NCBI GenBank assembly: GCA_009760855.2 | Contig: WPIO01000010.1 | Location: 1,008,501 to 1,072,500, forward strand | Reading direction: 5' to 3' | Length of the DNA: 64,000 nt | From: Cristatella mucedo | Taxonomy: Eukaryota; Bryozoa; Phylactolaemata; Cristatellidae | Shown here: one piece after another, positions 45,221 through 56,775 of the stretch | Layout of the letters: every line of letters starts with the position of its first letter | How positions within the stretch are numbered: the stretch's first letter is position 1 | Notes under the pieces: model-generated | Database searches by the model: none | Seen by the model: only the letters and a program-made list of their open reading frames with translations | What the model was told of the DNA's origin: nothing | Translations under genes and position numbers: made by a program

Positions 45221-48200
45221 TCAAAATGGACAGATTTTTTTATATCCTTTCATCACCACATTTGCATTATTTTTCAACTAGGAAAGAAAAAAATTGTGCT
45301 TACATTTAGGTAGTACAAAACTTACCTCAATGTGAGGCACAGCTAATTGTAATGATTTAACTGTGCGAAACTGGAAAGTTCTTGTTGCAATCAAAACAAA
45401 AAATTATAAGTATGATCAGCTTTAACAGTTGCGAACTTTTTTTTTTAGCAAATTGGTGGGAATACTTTATATGAATATAAAGAAGAACGGTATTAGCAAT
45501 TTGCTTGTCAAAAATGCGTAAACACACATCTGAGGATTAATAAAATACGGTGCAGACAAAATATCAGCTCAGAGAATCTAGGAAACGTGCCTATTGGCAA
45601 CAGTCAAAGAAGTGCTGTTAGAAACAATTTATACGAATGTATGACCTTATCAATTCTTCCCTAGACAAAATCACAATGCGCATGTGGCAAGAGTCGAGCA
45701 AAGTTAAAAAACCAATTTGCTTACCTTGTAAAGACCTTTTTGAGAACAGGGATGGGGCAGAACAAATACTGAAGTTTGATTCCATCAAATTCTTATTCAG
45801 TGTAGCCGAGCGTGAATTTTCGCTATGCTTACTGTCGAATTTTGCTAAAGGCGTTTTTTTTAATATACCAGACTCTGTCTTGAGAGCTGCACCATCTTTT
45901 AATGATCTTATTTTCACTCTTTTATTATAACCTGAAAGAAAAGTAAGTGGAGGGAATTGATAAGTGAAGTGAAATATGAGGCTCAGCATATGCGGTTCTA
46001 GTATGCAGCTAGCACTAGATAGTTAAAGAAATTGCACGAAAAGTACATATTTTAGCTGAAAAGTGAGCCATACATAATTCAAAATCACCTGTTTAATAGG
46101 TTTAGGTAAACATGAAATATATTTTGTATTTAGTGTTCGTAACAATAATAATAATAGTAATAGTTTGGCATTGGACGCTCTGAGAACTTAATCGCTATTC
46201 TGGAACTTCACGTTTGCTGCCAATGATCAATGATCTAATGGTCGATGGTAGCTTGCTTAATGAAAACAAGCACAACAAAATTATAGGTGACATTCACAAG
46301 GTGAGAATGGAAGCGTAATTTGTGGCAGCAGGAACAGTGTCGGCACCCGTAAGCACACTAATGACGAATCACAAGAACCCCAAAAAAGCAACTATAGATA
46401 CTTGCGTTTTCTGTTATTTTAAATATCCTCCGGTCAAAAGATACCTTACCGCTGATTGGAATTAAGTTCCTGGCATTGAATATGAACTAGCTGCAGGACT
46501 CAAAAGATTTGAAGTTGAGTAAGGCGTGATCAAACGGTTACACCAAAACAGAGGGTAATAATAATATTAATAATAGTAATGCACTTGATAAAGTGCCCTC
46601 AGAAAACTCAATCTCTTTCTAGGCGCTTTACATTTGCTGCAAAGGCAAACGCGATTTAATCGTGAGTAACATGCTTGATAAACAACATGAACAACGTGGT
46701 TAGGGGTGAGATGCACAGGGTCAGCCTTCAAAAGTGGTTAGTGGCAGCATGCACAGTGTCAGCACTCATGAGCACATGAAGGACTAATCACAGGGACCCA
46801 ATACATGCTGTGTTAGATAGGTATGTTTTTAAGTTCTTTTTAAGTGTGGTCAAGTCAGGGGATGTTGTGACTAAAGTCGGAAGTGAGTTCCAGGCTTTGG
46901 GAACATACGAGCTGAATGTATGGTCTCCACAAGATTAGAGGTTTGTACGAGGTATTGGTAAACTGTTGGATTGTTAAAAGCGGGTGGTACGATGCTCGGC
47001 CTGGTGTCTCCACAAGATTAGAGGTTTTTACGAGGTATTGGTAAACTGTTGGATTGTTAAAAGCGGGTGGTACGATGCTCGGCCTGGTGTCTCCACAAGA
47101 TTAGAGGTTTTTACGAGGTATTGGTAAACTGTTGGATTGTTAAAAGCGGGTGGTACGATGCTCGGCCTGGTGTGAGAGTAGATCTGATGCGTAGGCTGGA
47201 GCCAAAGAATGAAGTGACCTAAAAGTGAGCGACAAAACCTTGAAGTCGATCCGTTGCTTGACTTTTAGCCAGTGCAGGTCAGCGAGAAGTGGTGTGATGT
47301 GACAACTGCGAAGCTCAGGACAGACCAGTCTAGCTGCGAAGTTTTGCACCAGCTGCAATCGCCTGATTGCACATGCTGGTAGGCCAGTAAGCAGTGAGTT
47401 ACAGAAGTCAAGACGGGATGTAACGAATGCATAGACCAACTTAGAAGTGGTATCCTTATCTAAACAAGCCCAAATTTTACCGATGTTATGTAGCTTAAAG
47501 TAGGTGGACTGGATTGTGATACTTATGTGGTCATATAACGAAAGGTCACTTTGAGACAGAACCACTAGATTTCGTGCAAATTCAACTGGAGATATACTGA
47601 AAAAATCGATTGTAGGCGTCAAGATTTCTGACTTTTTGATAACACTTGAGATGTCAATAGCTGTTAATTGGTTTAATCCTCATTTAGTATCGTAAAATTG
47701 TTCTGCCGTCTATGAGAAAATGTCATAATTACACTCATCGAGGTAGTTGAGTATCATTTTTTAATTTTTCATAGATATTAAACATTTTTAATTTAGAATT
47801 ACATATTGCTGGGGGGATAGGAGGTATCCAAGCAAGTGTACAAATGCGTGTCTCTATGTAGAAGTGAATACCTGGATTGTCCCTAGCAATCACATCGACA
47901 AGATTGAGAGGACAAAACATGAAAAGAACCGGACTAGCTCAGAGCCCTTAGGTACCCCTCATTTCGGATGTTTCTCTTTTGATTCCTGCTCATTCGCATC
48001 TATACTGCCACGTCTCCTGCTTTGATATGACATGAACCACAGCGATGTTGTGCTAGTGATGCACAGGCACGAAGAAAGGCACCCAAGAAGTCTTTCTGGT
48101 CGATAGTGTTCAAAGCTATTGAATGACGGAGCAAAACAAGCAGAGATACCTAGATACCTTACCTAAGTCTGCACAACTAAATAGGTTGTCATACACGTGA

Positions 48201-51200
48201 AACACTGCTGACTCTGTTTAGTGATTATTTCAAAGACTAAACTGGAAATTACCTGCTAGATTGAAAGTTGTAATATATTATTTCAGTTTATATGCGACGT
48301 CTCGTTTAAAGTGTCTTTAATATGAACTTATAAAGGAAGAGTGGTTGGAATTTGTTCAAATGCAGCCGTTGTATGTGTTGTTTTTTTAAGTATAGGAGCA
48401 TCTGATTCTTGTTGTGAAAGGTTATTAGGAATTTCCTTAGCTTAATATAATTTTTATGATGTCAGTTATCCATGGCAGCAGCAGATCTATAGTCGTACGA
48501 AGTAGACGAAGAGTCAGGATTGTGGTAACAGGGTCCGGAGTACTAGCTAGTTGTCTTCTTTGATTGGGACATGAACTTCTTGATGAGGTGGCTAGTGGCC
48601 TCCTTGATTGTAGGCATTATTTTGTTGCATGATAGTAAGGGAAGTGACTTCAGGATGGATGCTGCCACTCTATGGACGGACTTTGTGTTCTTTTCTACTG
48701 TCGATAAAGATACTAGTGAATCCATCAGCTAGGTCTTCACAAAAATGACAAGGTACCATAGATATACGGATTTTCGGATTGTGTATCTGTGATGCAGCGA
48801 TGTTTCTTTATAGAATCTAGACTTATCATTTGCTAGGACTGATTAGTATGATCAGCAATAATCTTTTTATGACTGTAGGCGGACTGTGAGTCTTCATCTT
48901 TCTAGGACTTGTTCAAGCTTCAGATTAGTCAGCCGTTTTGAGCTAGTTCGGAAGATACTGTCAACCCGAGAATAACTTTCCTTGTCTCTAAAGATCATTC
49001 CCTTTTTGATTTTAGATATTAGTTGAGTGCTACAATATGAAACTAGCGGAAAGATGGGACGAGTTTACAAATTTGACTTAGCCTGCCGAGCCGTCACACC
49101 AAAACTCTCTATGGTTCACTGAAGACGTAATTCTCCAGTAGGTTGGGACTTATTTGGCTAATTATTGGTGAATCAGGATGCAGAGAAGTGCACACAATAT
49201 AAACTGAGTTAGATTTACAAGCGATGATTTTAAGTCAGAAAATGGTAACTATAGTTGATGATGGCCTGCAGTTTTAGGTGAAAACTCAGTCAGGTGTGTG
49301 TCCTGGTGTAAACGGAGTGACACAAGAGTAGGCGAGCCCTCCAGTTAACGAAATTCTGTGCTGTAGGCGTCAGATAAGTTGTAAAAACGAAACTTAAAAT
49401 CTCCCATACGAGTAAGCATCGATTTATTGCGCACACAATCGAAGACGATTAGATAAATCCGAGACAAATGATATCTTGGTACGTGGGGGCCATAGACTTG
49501 TGCTATTATTAGCTTCTCTGCACATTTTTAGGTGATCAGACGCGATCTGCTAACGAATCAAGTCCTCGGTGCTCTTTCATTCCTATTGGGAAATGCAAAA
49601 ATCTCTCTGTGGCTTGGCATGACATAAGACTCGCAAATGACCTGATGTGTGAGGGTGTGCCAGGGAAATTATTTTCACATTGCTCAGAGAGCGAAGGACA
49701 TAATTATCAGAGGCCAAGTGATCATTTCTTAGCAACAACTCAATCGACAATACAGCCGCCTATGGCTACATCAATGAATTTGAAGCCTTCAGAGGCAGCT
49801 ACAGGTCACTTTGCCGAACTAACTTTTTGCTTCAAGGTACTTACAACAATTTTGTAAGTCGTTAATTATCATAACTTTGAAAACCTGCAAGCACGCTAGC
49901 TACCGATGCAGCTATCTGCTTTCTTATTGCATGAGCATATTCCTCGAATTAGATATTGGAAATGCATTTACAATTTTTTGCACTCTTAACTAGGTCAAAT
50001 CAGGATGCAGGCCATCTATCTGGATGCATTTAGGGATAACTAGTTTTGGATATATTTGGTGTACACACATCGATAATCATGATGACTTCTCACTATATTC
50101 TGCCTTCTTCATGGTTTCAGCTGCATAAGATATTTAGTTTCAATATTTATTCGTGAGCTGTGCATGCTAAGGACTGGACTTACTTCAGGTATCTCACCCA
50201 AAAAAATATACCAGAATCAATTGTGTATAATTATCGCAGGTATGGTCTTCTGGTTGCGGCAAAAACATTTCACATGAAGTGGAATTCCACTAAGGCATAC
50301 ATAGACCGGGCGATCCATCCACACAATATACTGAACCTTGATCGCCACCATTCAGCTTAGCTCTCTGAAATACAAAGTGCTCATGCTTCCTTATGTGAAA
50401 CAATTTCCTCTCACTTGAAGTCCTCTAAGCTCTTAATCTATCACAGTGCCACCCTTTTATTCCTATGCATGCTAAGCTACGATCTTCATACCAACTGAAC
50501 AATGACAACACCAAATTGTATGGCGCCGAGATTGTAGCTTAAAAAGCATCGCATCCCATAACTGCTACTCAATATCAGTCATGGTTGTTCATGATGAGAA
50601 GATAATTTGTCCTCTACATTCATGTAACGCTTGTTGTCATGTTTTAAATAAAAGTTAACCTTAAAATCCTGATTAAATTACAGGTAAAATTAATATTATC
50701 ATGATCACAAAAAATGACTCAGAACTAGCTTACACAAGTGTATGTGATGCAATAATTTGTACAATTTCTGCTGTACCAAGGATGGTAAGGACACATGTAA
50801 CAACAAATTAGGTACCAGTAAGCAGGTCATGCACATGAGGTGTGGATAATTTTTCAACAGCAAGCCATAATATTGGGAAAAACTGGAATTCGCTTGGTCC
50901 ACTGCACGCATAATTTTTACCTGTCATTAAAATTATTATATATATTGTGAATCCAACAATGAAACCTGCCAGAAGTGACAAAAGAGCCGTACAGATCCAG
51001 TTACAAAAAACGTCCTCATGGGTTTCCAGGGCTGTCATTGTCGCTTTGGGATACACTTTGGAGTCTACAAAGTAGTAAGCTGCTACGTTAATTAGGTGAA
51101 TACTATGCAAAACCGGTAATAATAGAACAAAAGCTTGCAAGAACGAATATTTTAGATTCGGTAGAAGTTTGTTTAGCTAGTAATAGACGTGATTATTTGG

Positions 51201-51420
51201 GTCTCATTTCCATTGGCATTAACTAAAAACAACATTAGGTGTGGACACAATTAAAGGCATAAGAGAGGCATAAGAGATTAGAATGAGGTTTACAATTTGT
51301 AAAAAATATAGACTGAAGTAACAAAATAAACGTGCAGAAACAATGCCCAATAACTAAGAGTGCCAAGGCAAGTTTTCGTAGGAACGTGGTTCTAAATAGA
51401 TATTCATAATTAGTGCTCAT
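45221..51420 (-). CDS. Candidate five-exon gene: three-pass membrane protein with basic tail (212 residues)
   Basis: Proposed exons (minus) are 51420-51294, 51133-50921, 45931-45725, 45360-45326 and 45277-45221. Lengths of 127, 213, 207, 35 and 57 sum to 639, and all junction phases match. Donors are GTAAAC, GTAAAA, GTAAGC and GTAAGT. Acceptors include the strong TTACTTTTCTTTCAG (exon 3) and TTTTTTTCTTTCCTAG (exon 5). The ATG at 51420 starts MSTNYEYLFRTTFLRKLA. Hydrophobic segments are residues about 17-40, 44-64 (VLLLPVLHSIHLINVAAYYF) and 88-112 (WICTALLSLLAGFIVGFTIY). The basic YNKRVKIRSLK directly after the third, across the 5 kb intron, is what a cytoplasmic juxtamembrane tail should look like. 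SGILKK in the tail fits a SILK-type phosphatase-docking motif, by consensus only. The very short loop between segments 1 and 2 may mean a missed exon. No family is recognised. Confidence 0.5.
45725..45931 (-). CDS. Exon 3 of the membrane-protein candidate (best-supported exon)
   Basis: It is bounded by TTTCTTTCAG at its start and ACAAG/GTAAGC at its end, both near consensus. It is 207 bases, phase 1 at both ends, with no stop. It encodes a hydrophilic, Ser/Lys-rich stretch (KTESGILKKTPLAKF, NFSICSAPSLFSKRSLQ). The opposite strand is also open (45637-45930) but has no splice or poly(A) context. Confidence 0.5.
46145..46555 (-). mobile_element. 5'-truncated L2-A copy in intron 2 of the membrane-protein candidate
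   Basis: The minus strand runs from a broken KAWNSLP region through the 3' UTR to a damaged hairpin and an (ATT)n tail at about 46145-46170. It abuts the tail of the next copy. Confidence 0.7.
46556..49500 (-). mobile_element. Long L2-A copy 4 in intron 2 of the membrane-protein candidate
   Basis: On the minus strand, endonuclease remnants (CCACGTACCAAGATATC..., about 49490, equivalent to the YRPPGTK block) are followed by the linker (LWFTED, about 49120). Then come STVEKNTKSVHRV and LIKKFMSQSKKTTS (48725-48543), the catalytic-region remnant LVDVIARDNPGIHFYI (from about 47920), the C-terminal RT region 47622-47140, and the 3' UTR with hairpin and tail to 46556. Motif C is FYIETR instead of FYADDT, so the catalytic Asp pair is lost. 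An 83-base segment is tandemly triplicated at 46924-47172. Confidence 0.78.
46924..47172. repeat. 83-bp tandem triplication inside L2-A copy 4
   Basis: Units 46924-47006, 47007-47089 and 47090-47172 each start TCTCCACAAGATTAGAGG. Units 2 and 3 look identical, and unit 1 differs at one base (TTTGTACG against TTTTTACG). The duplication is therefore much younger than the LINE insertion. Confidence 0.9.
49501..50920. other. Remainder of intron 2 of the membrane-protein candidate
   Basis: No recognised repeat. A plus frame 49609-49857 ends near a donor-like AAG/GTACTT but has no acceptor or family. It is left unassigned. Confidence 0.3.
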
Positions 51421-51782
51421 TCATATGGAAAGTACACGCATAATAGAACTGTCATCTTTTCAAAGTTTAGGTCAGCAGTGAAATATGCTTTGAAATGGTA
51501 TATATTTACGGCAAGGTTTATTTTAGCTAGCATCAATAGCCCATGTTAATTAAAAGTTTGTGTGCAATTCCTTGCATGTAGCCTTGAGCTAGGACTCTTC
51601 AGCGGTCAGTCATTGATGCTACAAGCAGACATTTGTTTTTCTCAAATTGATGCATTACGCCGAGGCACAGCTAGAGTTTCGCGTCGCAAGTCAGAATACA
51701 CTGGCCTTTAATGTAGGCTATACAGTGTAGGTTTAGCGGCTTACCAACCAAGGCTCACGTACTTGCACAAGTAGATTGGAGA
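51421..51782. other. Sequence upstream of the membrane-protein candidate
   Basis: This would hold the promoter and 5' UTR of the minus-strand gene. No TATA-like or initiator element could be singled out. Confidence 0.3.
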
Positions 51783-52036
51783 CTGTGTATGCTGCTACTA
51801 AGAATGTTTCAATGCTGAGCCTGTGCATTGCACCTCTAACCACGTTCTACTTATTGTGATTGAGCGTGCTAACACTAACTATTAATTATTAGCTAACACT
51901 AACTATTAATTATTAGCTATCACTAACTATGAATTATTAGCTCACACTAACTATTCGACCATGACTCCTTTGCAGCATATTTCATGTCGCCAGATGGCGG
52001 TTGAGTTCACTGAGGGTGCTATAGCAAATGTTTAAT
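51783..52036 (+). mobile_element. L2-A 3' end with internal minisatellite
   Basis: 3' UTR blocks (CTGTGTATGCTGCTACTAAG, CTGTGCATTGCACCTCTAACC) lead to CTCCTTTGCAGCATATTTC and a decayed hairpin (GGTTGAGTTCACTGAGGGTGC). The usual CCATTCAAT stretch is preceded by about 3.7 copies of a 24-bp unit. Confidence 0.6.
51868..51957. repeat. 24-bp minisatellite in an L2-A 3' UTR
   Basis: Units GCTAACACTAACTATTAATT + ATTA start at 51868, 51892 and 51916 (the last with small changes), plus a partial unit at 51940. The unit derives from the element's own GCTAACACTAACCATTCAAT sequence. Confidence 0.85.
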
Positions 52037-53820
52037 TAGTACTTCCTGTGCATTCTATATCTATTTCTAATCATCAAGTTCCACTTTTTAATAATTTTAC
52101 CTTTTATTTCATGTATCTGGGTAGTAGATTTTCCTATGCCTACACGTCGTAGTGTCGATGCTGAACCTCCAGTCCAAGTGGCGACAGGGGAACGCTTTCA
52201 CGTCTAAACCAAAGGCTTTCCAAATACGTTGTTATCACGGAGGCTTATCGTCAGCCATTCCCTATTTTTACGTGCATATCTAAATTCCTATTTTTAGCGA
52301 ACATATCTTATTAAAACATCTTTGTAAATGAAACAGAAGTTTGTGCTTCACGATCCAGGAAGAGCTCTGCATCTGGTAGTGAATCATTTCCTTTTGCTAA
52401 GTTAAACTAATGGTTGTAAGTGGTCACATGTGCACTACCTTATTAGGCGTTTAGGCAGTAAGCCGCAACACAATTTTTGGTTCTACGAAATAAGTATCGA
52501 TTCGAAACGGTAGATAGAGAGAATGAATAAAAATTCAATGAACTGAACAATCCGCTGAAACGGAATACGTTTCGCTATTTTTTAATAATTTGAGTGTAAA
52601 TATTTGGGGTAAAAAATTATTTGTAAGAGCGCCGAAGAGCCGAAACTAACAGAAATTATTCAACTATTATTAAGCCGACTAATAATATGAATAGCAGAGT
52701 CAATTGGGCTCGCTCAGAAATGTACTAGAACACATCGCTAACGTACTATGACGTGTCGATGACTTATGGTGTGCAGCTTTGACTTAGATGGATTTGTGTG
52801 AGTTGAATCATGGGTAAATTAACCTTCAATTGCAGTAATAGAGCAGTGTGACTGAGCTTGTTTCTGAATACTATGAAATGCAATAATAAAAATGAGTGCC
52901 TTGTCACAGAACGTTACTTCAATGTTGCTTGCTTAATAAGGTAAAATTAACTAACCACCTAATAAAGAGGAAATTTGCTAATTGATGTTATACAAATTAT
53001 GTAGACCTGTCTGTTGTTTAATGTGAACTATTACTCCTCCTCTGAGAAATAGATGTCACCTTATGTGATCGACATTAAATGTATATAGATGCGAATAGTT
53101 TAGGCAAGTCAGGAAGTTCTCACTCTGGCGATGTAGCACTGTATGATACGGTCCTACGGCATCCTGAGTATCACCTACTGTACTCGGTCGGAGTTAGCTT
53201 AATTAATTTAATTAATCTAATTTATTAATTAATAATTAATAATTTATTAATTTATTGTTTAGTTAATTTCATAACTCAATCTTGGGATTGATTTACGCGC
53301 CCAAAACATGGAGCTTCACTTGACGCCAACATTCTATGACTCCCTCCTAGTTGATTCAAGTAATAATTTAGCAGCATGCATAGCTTACTCGCCACTTCGT
53401 CCCACATCGCTGTTCCCAAAGTAAGAGGTAGCAGCTAAACATGAAGACCATGTAAGTACTTTTCTCGTAGGGAGATGCCTAGCTCCGTGGCTGTCTTTCA
53501 TTATAATTAAGAAAATGCAATCTTAACTTGAGATTAAGTAACTTTCTGACTTTTCGTATCAGTCAACAGTACAGCAATACTGGAACGTAAAAACTTAAAA
53601 ATATTCACCTGTCGTGCATGTTTTATTAGCACAGACAAAATATACTTAAAGACCATATCTTACAAAACAATTTAAAACTGCCAATTAATTCAACATGCTG
53701 GCATACTCAATTCACAGATTCTGCGTTGCAGCTACTGAAACTTGATTTTCTTAGAAATAATAGAAAAGGCGGAGCCTCTACTATGGTTGGTCATTGCATT
53801 CAAATTTAATTGACAATATT
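52037..53820. other. AT-rich region
   Basis: A TTAATTAAT-rich low-complexity tract lies at about 53197-53262. At 53441 an ATG starts MKT directly before a perfect donor (AT/GTAAGT, 53452), the layout of a first coding exon, but no second exon was identified. No repeat family is recognised. Confidence 0.3.
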
Positions 53821-54559
53821 TAGCGAACATTCGTTTTCGAGCGTCTTTTTTTCTATTGCCTGGCTTAAGCTATATACCAAGGCCAGGTTTTTCACGTAAG
53901 CGACACAATTTTGCGTGAACGGTAGAGGAAACTCTTAATAGGAATCTTATGAAAGGATAAGGGATCAATATATACATAGTCCACATCGTATTTAGTTTAT
54001 ATTGTACCTTTCATCCATTAAATCTTCGTCCGCAGCGTTTGCTTCTATTTTAATTGAATATTCCAACTGCTGTACCTGAAAACTGATTATTAATATCACT
54101 AGCTGAATGTGATTTTAACAGTTGCATTTGAACCGCAGAATATTTTTTAATTTAACGACACCTACAGGCAACCATATTTTTGAAGACAAAGATTGTTGCT
54201 CATAAATGAGCATATTCAGCAATTGCTATCGGCTATCATGTATTTAGGTAACTAAAGTGAATATTGTCAAAGTGATTTGCACTAGAAGACTGTATTCTTT
54301 TAATCTTACGTGCAAAGTTTTCATCATATTTCAAGCACTTGCACCTGCAGATGGATTAGCACCTGCTTAAAGAAGAATGATGCAGCATAGCTGGTCGATA
54401 TATTTTCACGACCACCATGTGCAATGCTGTAACCATTTCCTCGCATGTCTTCCGACCTAGAATATTAGTCGCTTCCTTGCGGTGTCAAAATCTGATAAGA
54501 GTAAGCTTCATTCGCGACTACAATCACAATTGCAACTTTTGTCTCAATGGCATATTTCA

Positions 54560-55375
54560 CGACCACATCAGGTCTACAGTAAAGTCTGCCTACTTTCAGC
54601 AACGTAAAATTGCTGAAATTATGGGATGTTAAGAAAGAGAAACCACAGCTAAATTGATCCCTGCATTAGTGACATCCTGTCTTGATCTCTGTAACTCACT
54701 GATTGCTGGTTTACCGGCCTGCGGAAACGCAATCCAACAGCTGATTCGAAGCTTTGCAGCGAAGCTTGTCTGCTGTGAGCGTCGCAGTGCCACGTCTCAT
54801 CTCTTCTCGCCGACCTGCACTTGCTTCCAGTCGAGAATAAAGCATCGACTTCAGGACAAAATGTTACTAAATTTGCCACTGCTTCTCTATTCTTTTTCTC
54901 CAGCCAAGCTACCACATCTACTGCGCCACCAGGCTAAGCATTGTACGGCCGCTTGCAGAAATCTAACCGTTTACCTATTGCTCGTGCAAACCCCGAATCC
55001 TTTGGATTCCGTGACTTTAGTTCGTATGCTCATAACGGTTGAAACTTATTTCGGCCTTTCCTCGTGACTGCTTCAGACTTCATTACATTTAAAAAAGCTA
55101 ACAACTCATCTATTTGTTACAGCATTTAGTTGGTTCCTGTGATTCGTCCTTTATGTGACTGTGACTGCTGATACTGTGCCCACAGCTTCTTACCATGCTT
55201 GCATGCTGACCCTTTGTCCGTCACACTGAAAGAAAGATATTCTGGTTGTGTACTGAACACGATACCACTACTCACCATTCAATTGCATTTTCCTTTGCAG
55301 CAAATGTAAAGCGCCTAGAGAGAGATTGAGTTATCTGAGGGTGCTTTATCAAGTGCATTATTATCATTATTATTA
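54560..55375 (+). mobile_element. 5'-truncated L2-A copy inside LINE-B unit A
   Basis: It starts at GACCACATCAGGTCTACAGT (equivalent to DHISSTVK) and continues through CLDLCNSLIAGLPACG and a damaged KAWNSLP to the 3' UTR and a well-kept hairpin (AAAGCGCCTAGAGAGAGATT...GGGTGCTTT) with an ATT tail. Confidence 0.8.
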
Positions 55376-55478
55376 TTAACCATTCAATCGTACTTCCTTT
55401 AAAGCAAATGTAAAGTGCCCAGAAAGAAATCAAGTTCTCTGGTGGTACTATATCAGAAGTTTGTTATCATTTTTATTA
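55376..55478 (+). mobile_element. Second, short L2-A 3' end directly after the previous copy
   Basis: CCATTCAATCGTACTTCC, then AAAGTGCCCAGAAAGAAATC and GTTCTCTGGTGGTACTATAT, repeats the L2-A 3' end immediately after the first copy's ATT tail, followed by another T-rich tail. It is either a hairpin-only insertion into the tail or a tail duplication. Confidence 0.65.
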
Positions 55479-56701
55479 TTACCTAGTTGGATTTATACTT
55501 CAAGCTAATGAATTTACTATTATATCCTTTTTTGCTGTGCTAAGACTTGTTAGGTTCATTAAGAGGAAATAGCTATTACTTATGTTATTAGGGCATCAGC
55601 TTCATAGACATGATCTATTAAGCCATACGTGCCAATTAGTAAACTCTTTGATTTCATATTGACATATTGCCCTTGCAGGTATGTGTCTCATAGATCTATC
55701 GATCAAGGTAACTTGATAATAATATGCCTGCCTGTTTCATTGCATTTTTTAGGTACTGGTCAAACAGCGGTTTTTATTAGCTTTGTAAATATAGGTAGAT
55801 AACGGCAGATGACTTGTCGACAAGTTTCTATTATTTATTTCTACACCGGGTTGCAACAGGGATGTAGGGATATTCAGTTTATATAGTATTGGACTCACTA
55901 AAAGCTATTCTTATCTGTTGATGCATTACAGTAAAGGCATTGCAGTGCGAACAAACACGTGAAGTTACTTTACCATTTGCTTGCAACGTAGTCGTAGTCT
56001 TATGCCTAAACGTGATATCACTGCTTATTGGAGTTGAAGTATTGTGACCTAAACATCAACCGATGAAACACTTAAAAGCAAACAGTGAATCTTAGCATTA
56101 ACTACATATGCAAATACTTCAGCAGAATTTATAAAAAGTCATTGTTTACAAGATCTACTAATCATCAAGTCTAGATTGACAAAATATTTTGCTCAAATAA
56201 AATCTTACATTATGAAGTTCTACCTAGTAACGAAGGCCTTAAAATATATGTTTGTTTTACTTCGCTAAGAAATTATTGACCGAACTCCTCAGTCCCTGTT
56301 TAAGTAATATATATTTAGGGCACGTATTTTGAATCACTTACTTGGATACTATAAGAAAAATTAAAATGTATCTACACCAAACGCATAAATAATAGGTTGT
56401 GAGCAAACAGCAGTTAATGAGGCAAGGAAGAAATAAGTATACTGTGTTGACCGTTAAGAGCTCAACGGAAATAATTTAACGTGCACTTGAAAAAAGAACA
56501 CGTTTCCCACCTTGGAGATTTCATAATAATTCGCTTACATAACCTTACTTACATATAATAGAGCTATATTGCATAAATGAATGCAGAGATTTATAACATA
56601 GCTAGTAGATAATATGGTAGCAGTAAAAGTTATTTTTATCAAATATCCTAATCCAGACTTATATTTGTATTTCTAATTCTATTTCTAGTTCTTAATCCAG
56701 A

Positions 56702-56775
56702 ATTATAATAATAGTAATGCACTTGATAAAGCACCCTCAGAGAACTCAATCTCTTCCTCGGCGCTTTAAATTTGC
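56702..56775 (-). mobile_element. Hairpin-only L2-A insertion in LINE-B unit A
   Basis: AATAATAGTAATGCACTTGA, then TAAAGCACCCTCAGAGAACT...GGCGCTTTAAATTTGC: about 74 bases covering only the hairpin and tail. Unit B lacks it at the matching place. Confidence 0.75.

Noticed and set aside
45637-45930. 97-codon plus-strand frame opposite exon 3
   Set aside because: It has no splice, start or poly(A) context and is best explained as the antisense shadow of exon 3.
49609-49857. 82-codon plus-strand frame ending near AAG/GTACTT
   Set aside because: No acceptor, no recognised domain, and it lies inside the intron of a minus-strand gene candidate.
50902-50920. A 19-base GT...AG segment after exon 2 of the membrane-protein candidate that could be an ultra-short intron
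   Set aside because: Far below usual animal intron sizes. The 5 kb intron to 45931 gives a phase-consistent and biologically sensible tail instead.
55974-56048. A 75-base minus-strand exon (acceptor TTTAG, donor GTAAAG) repeated with equal length at 60328-60254, suggesting a tandem gene family on the minus strand
   Set aside because: The same sequence read on plus lies at the start of a LINE-B endonuclease-like region (ILALTTYAN follows), and the other units carry plus-strand RT C-terminal blocks. Equal length is explained by LINE coding, so the splice-like ends are probably chance.
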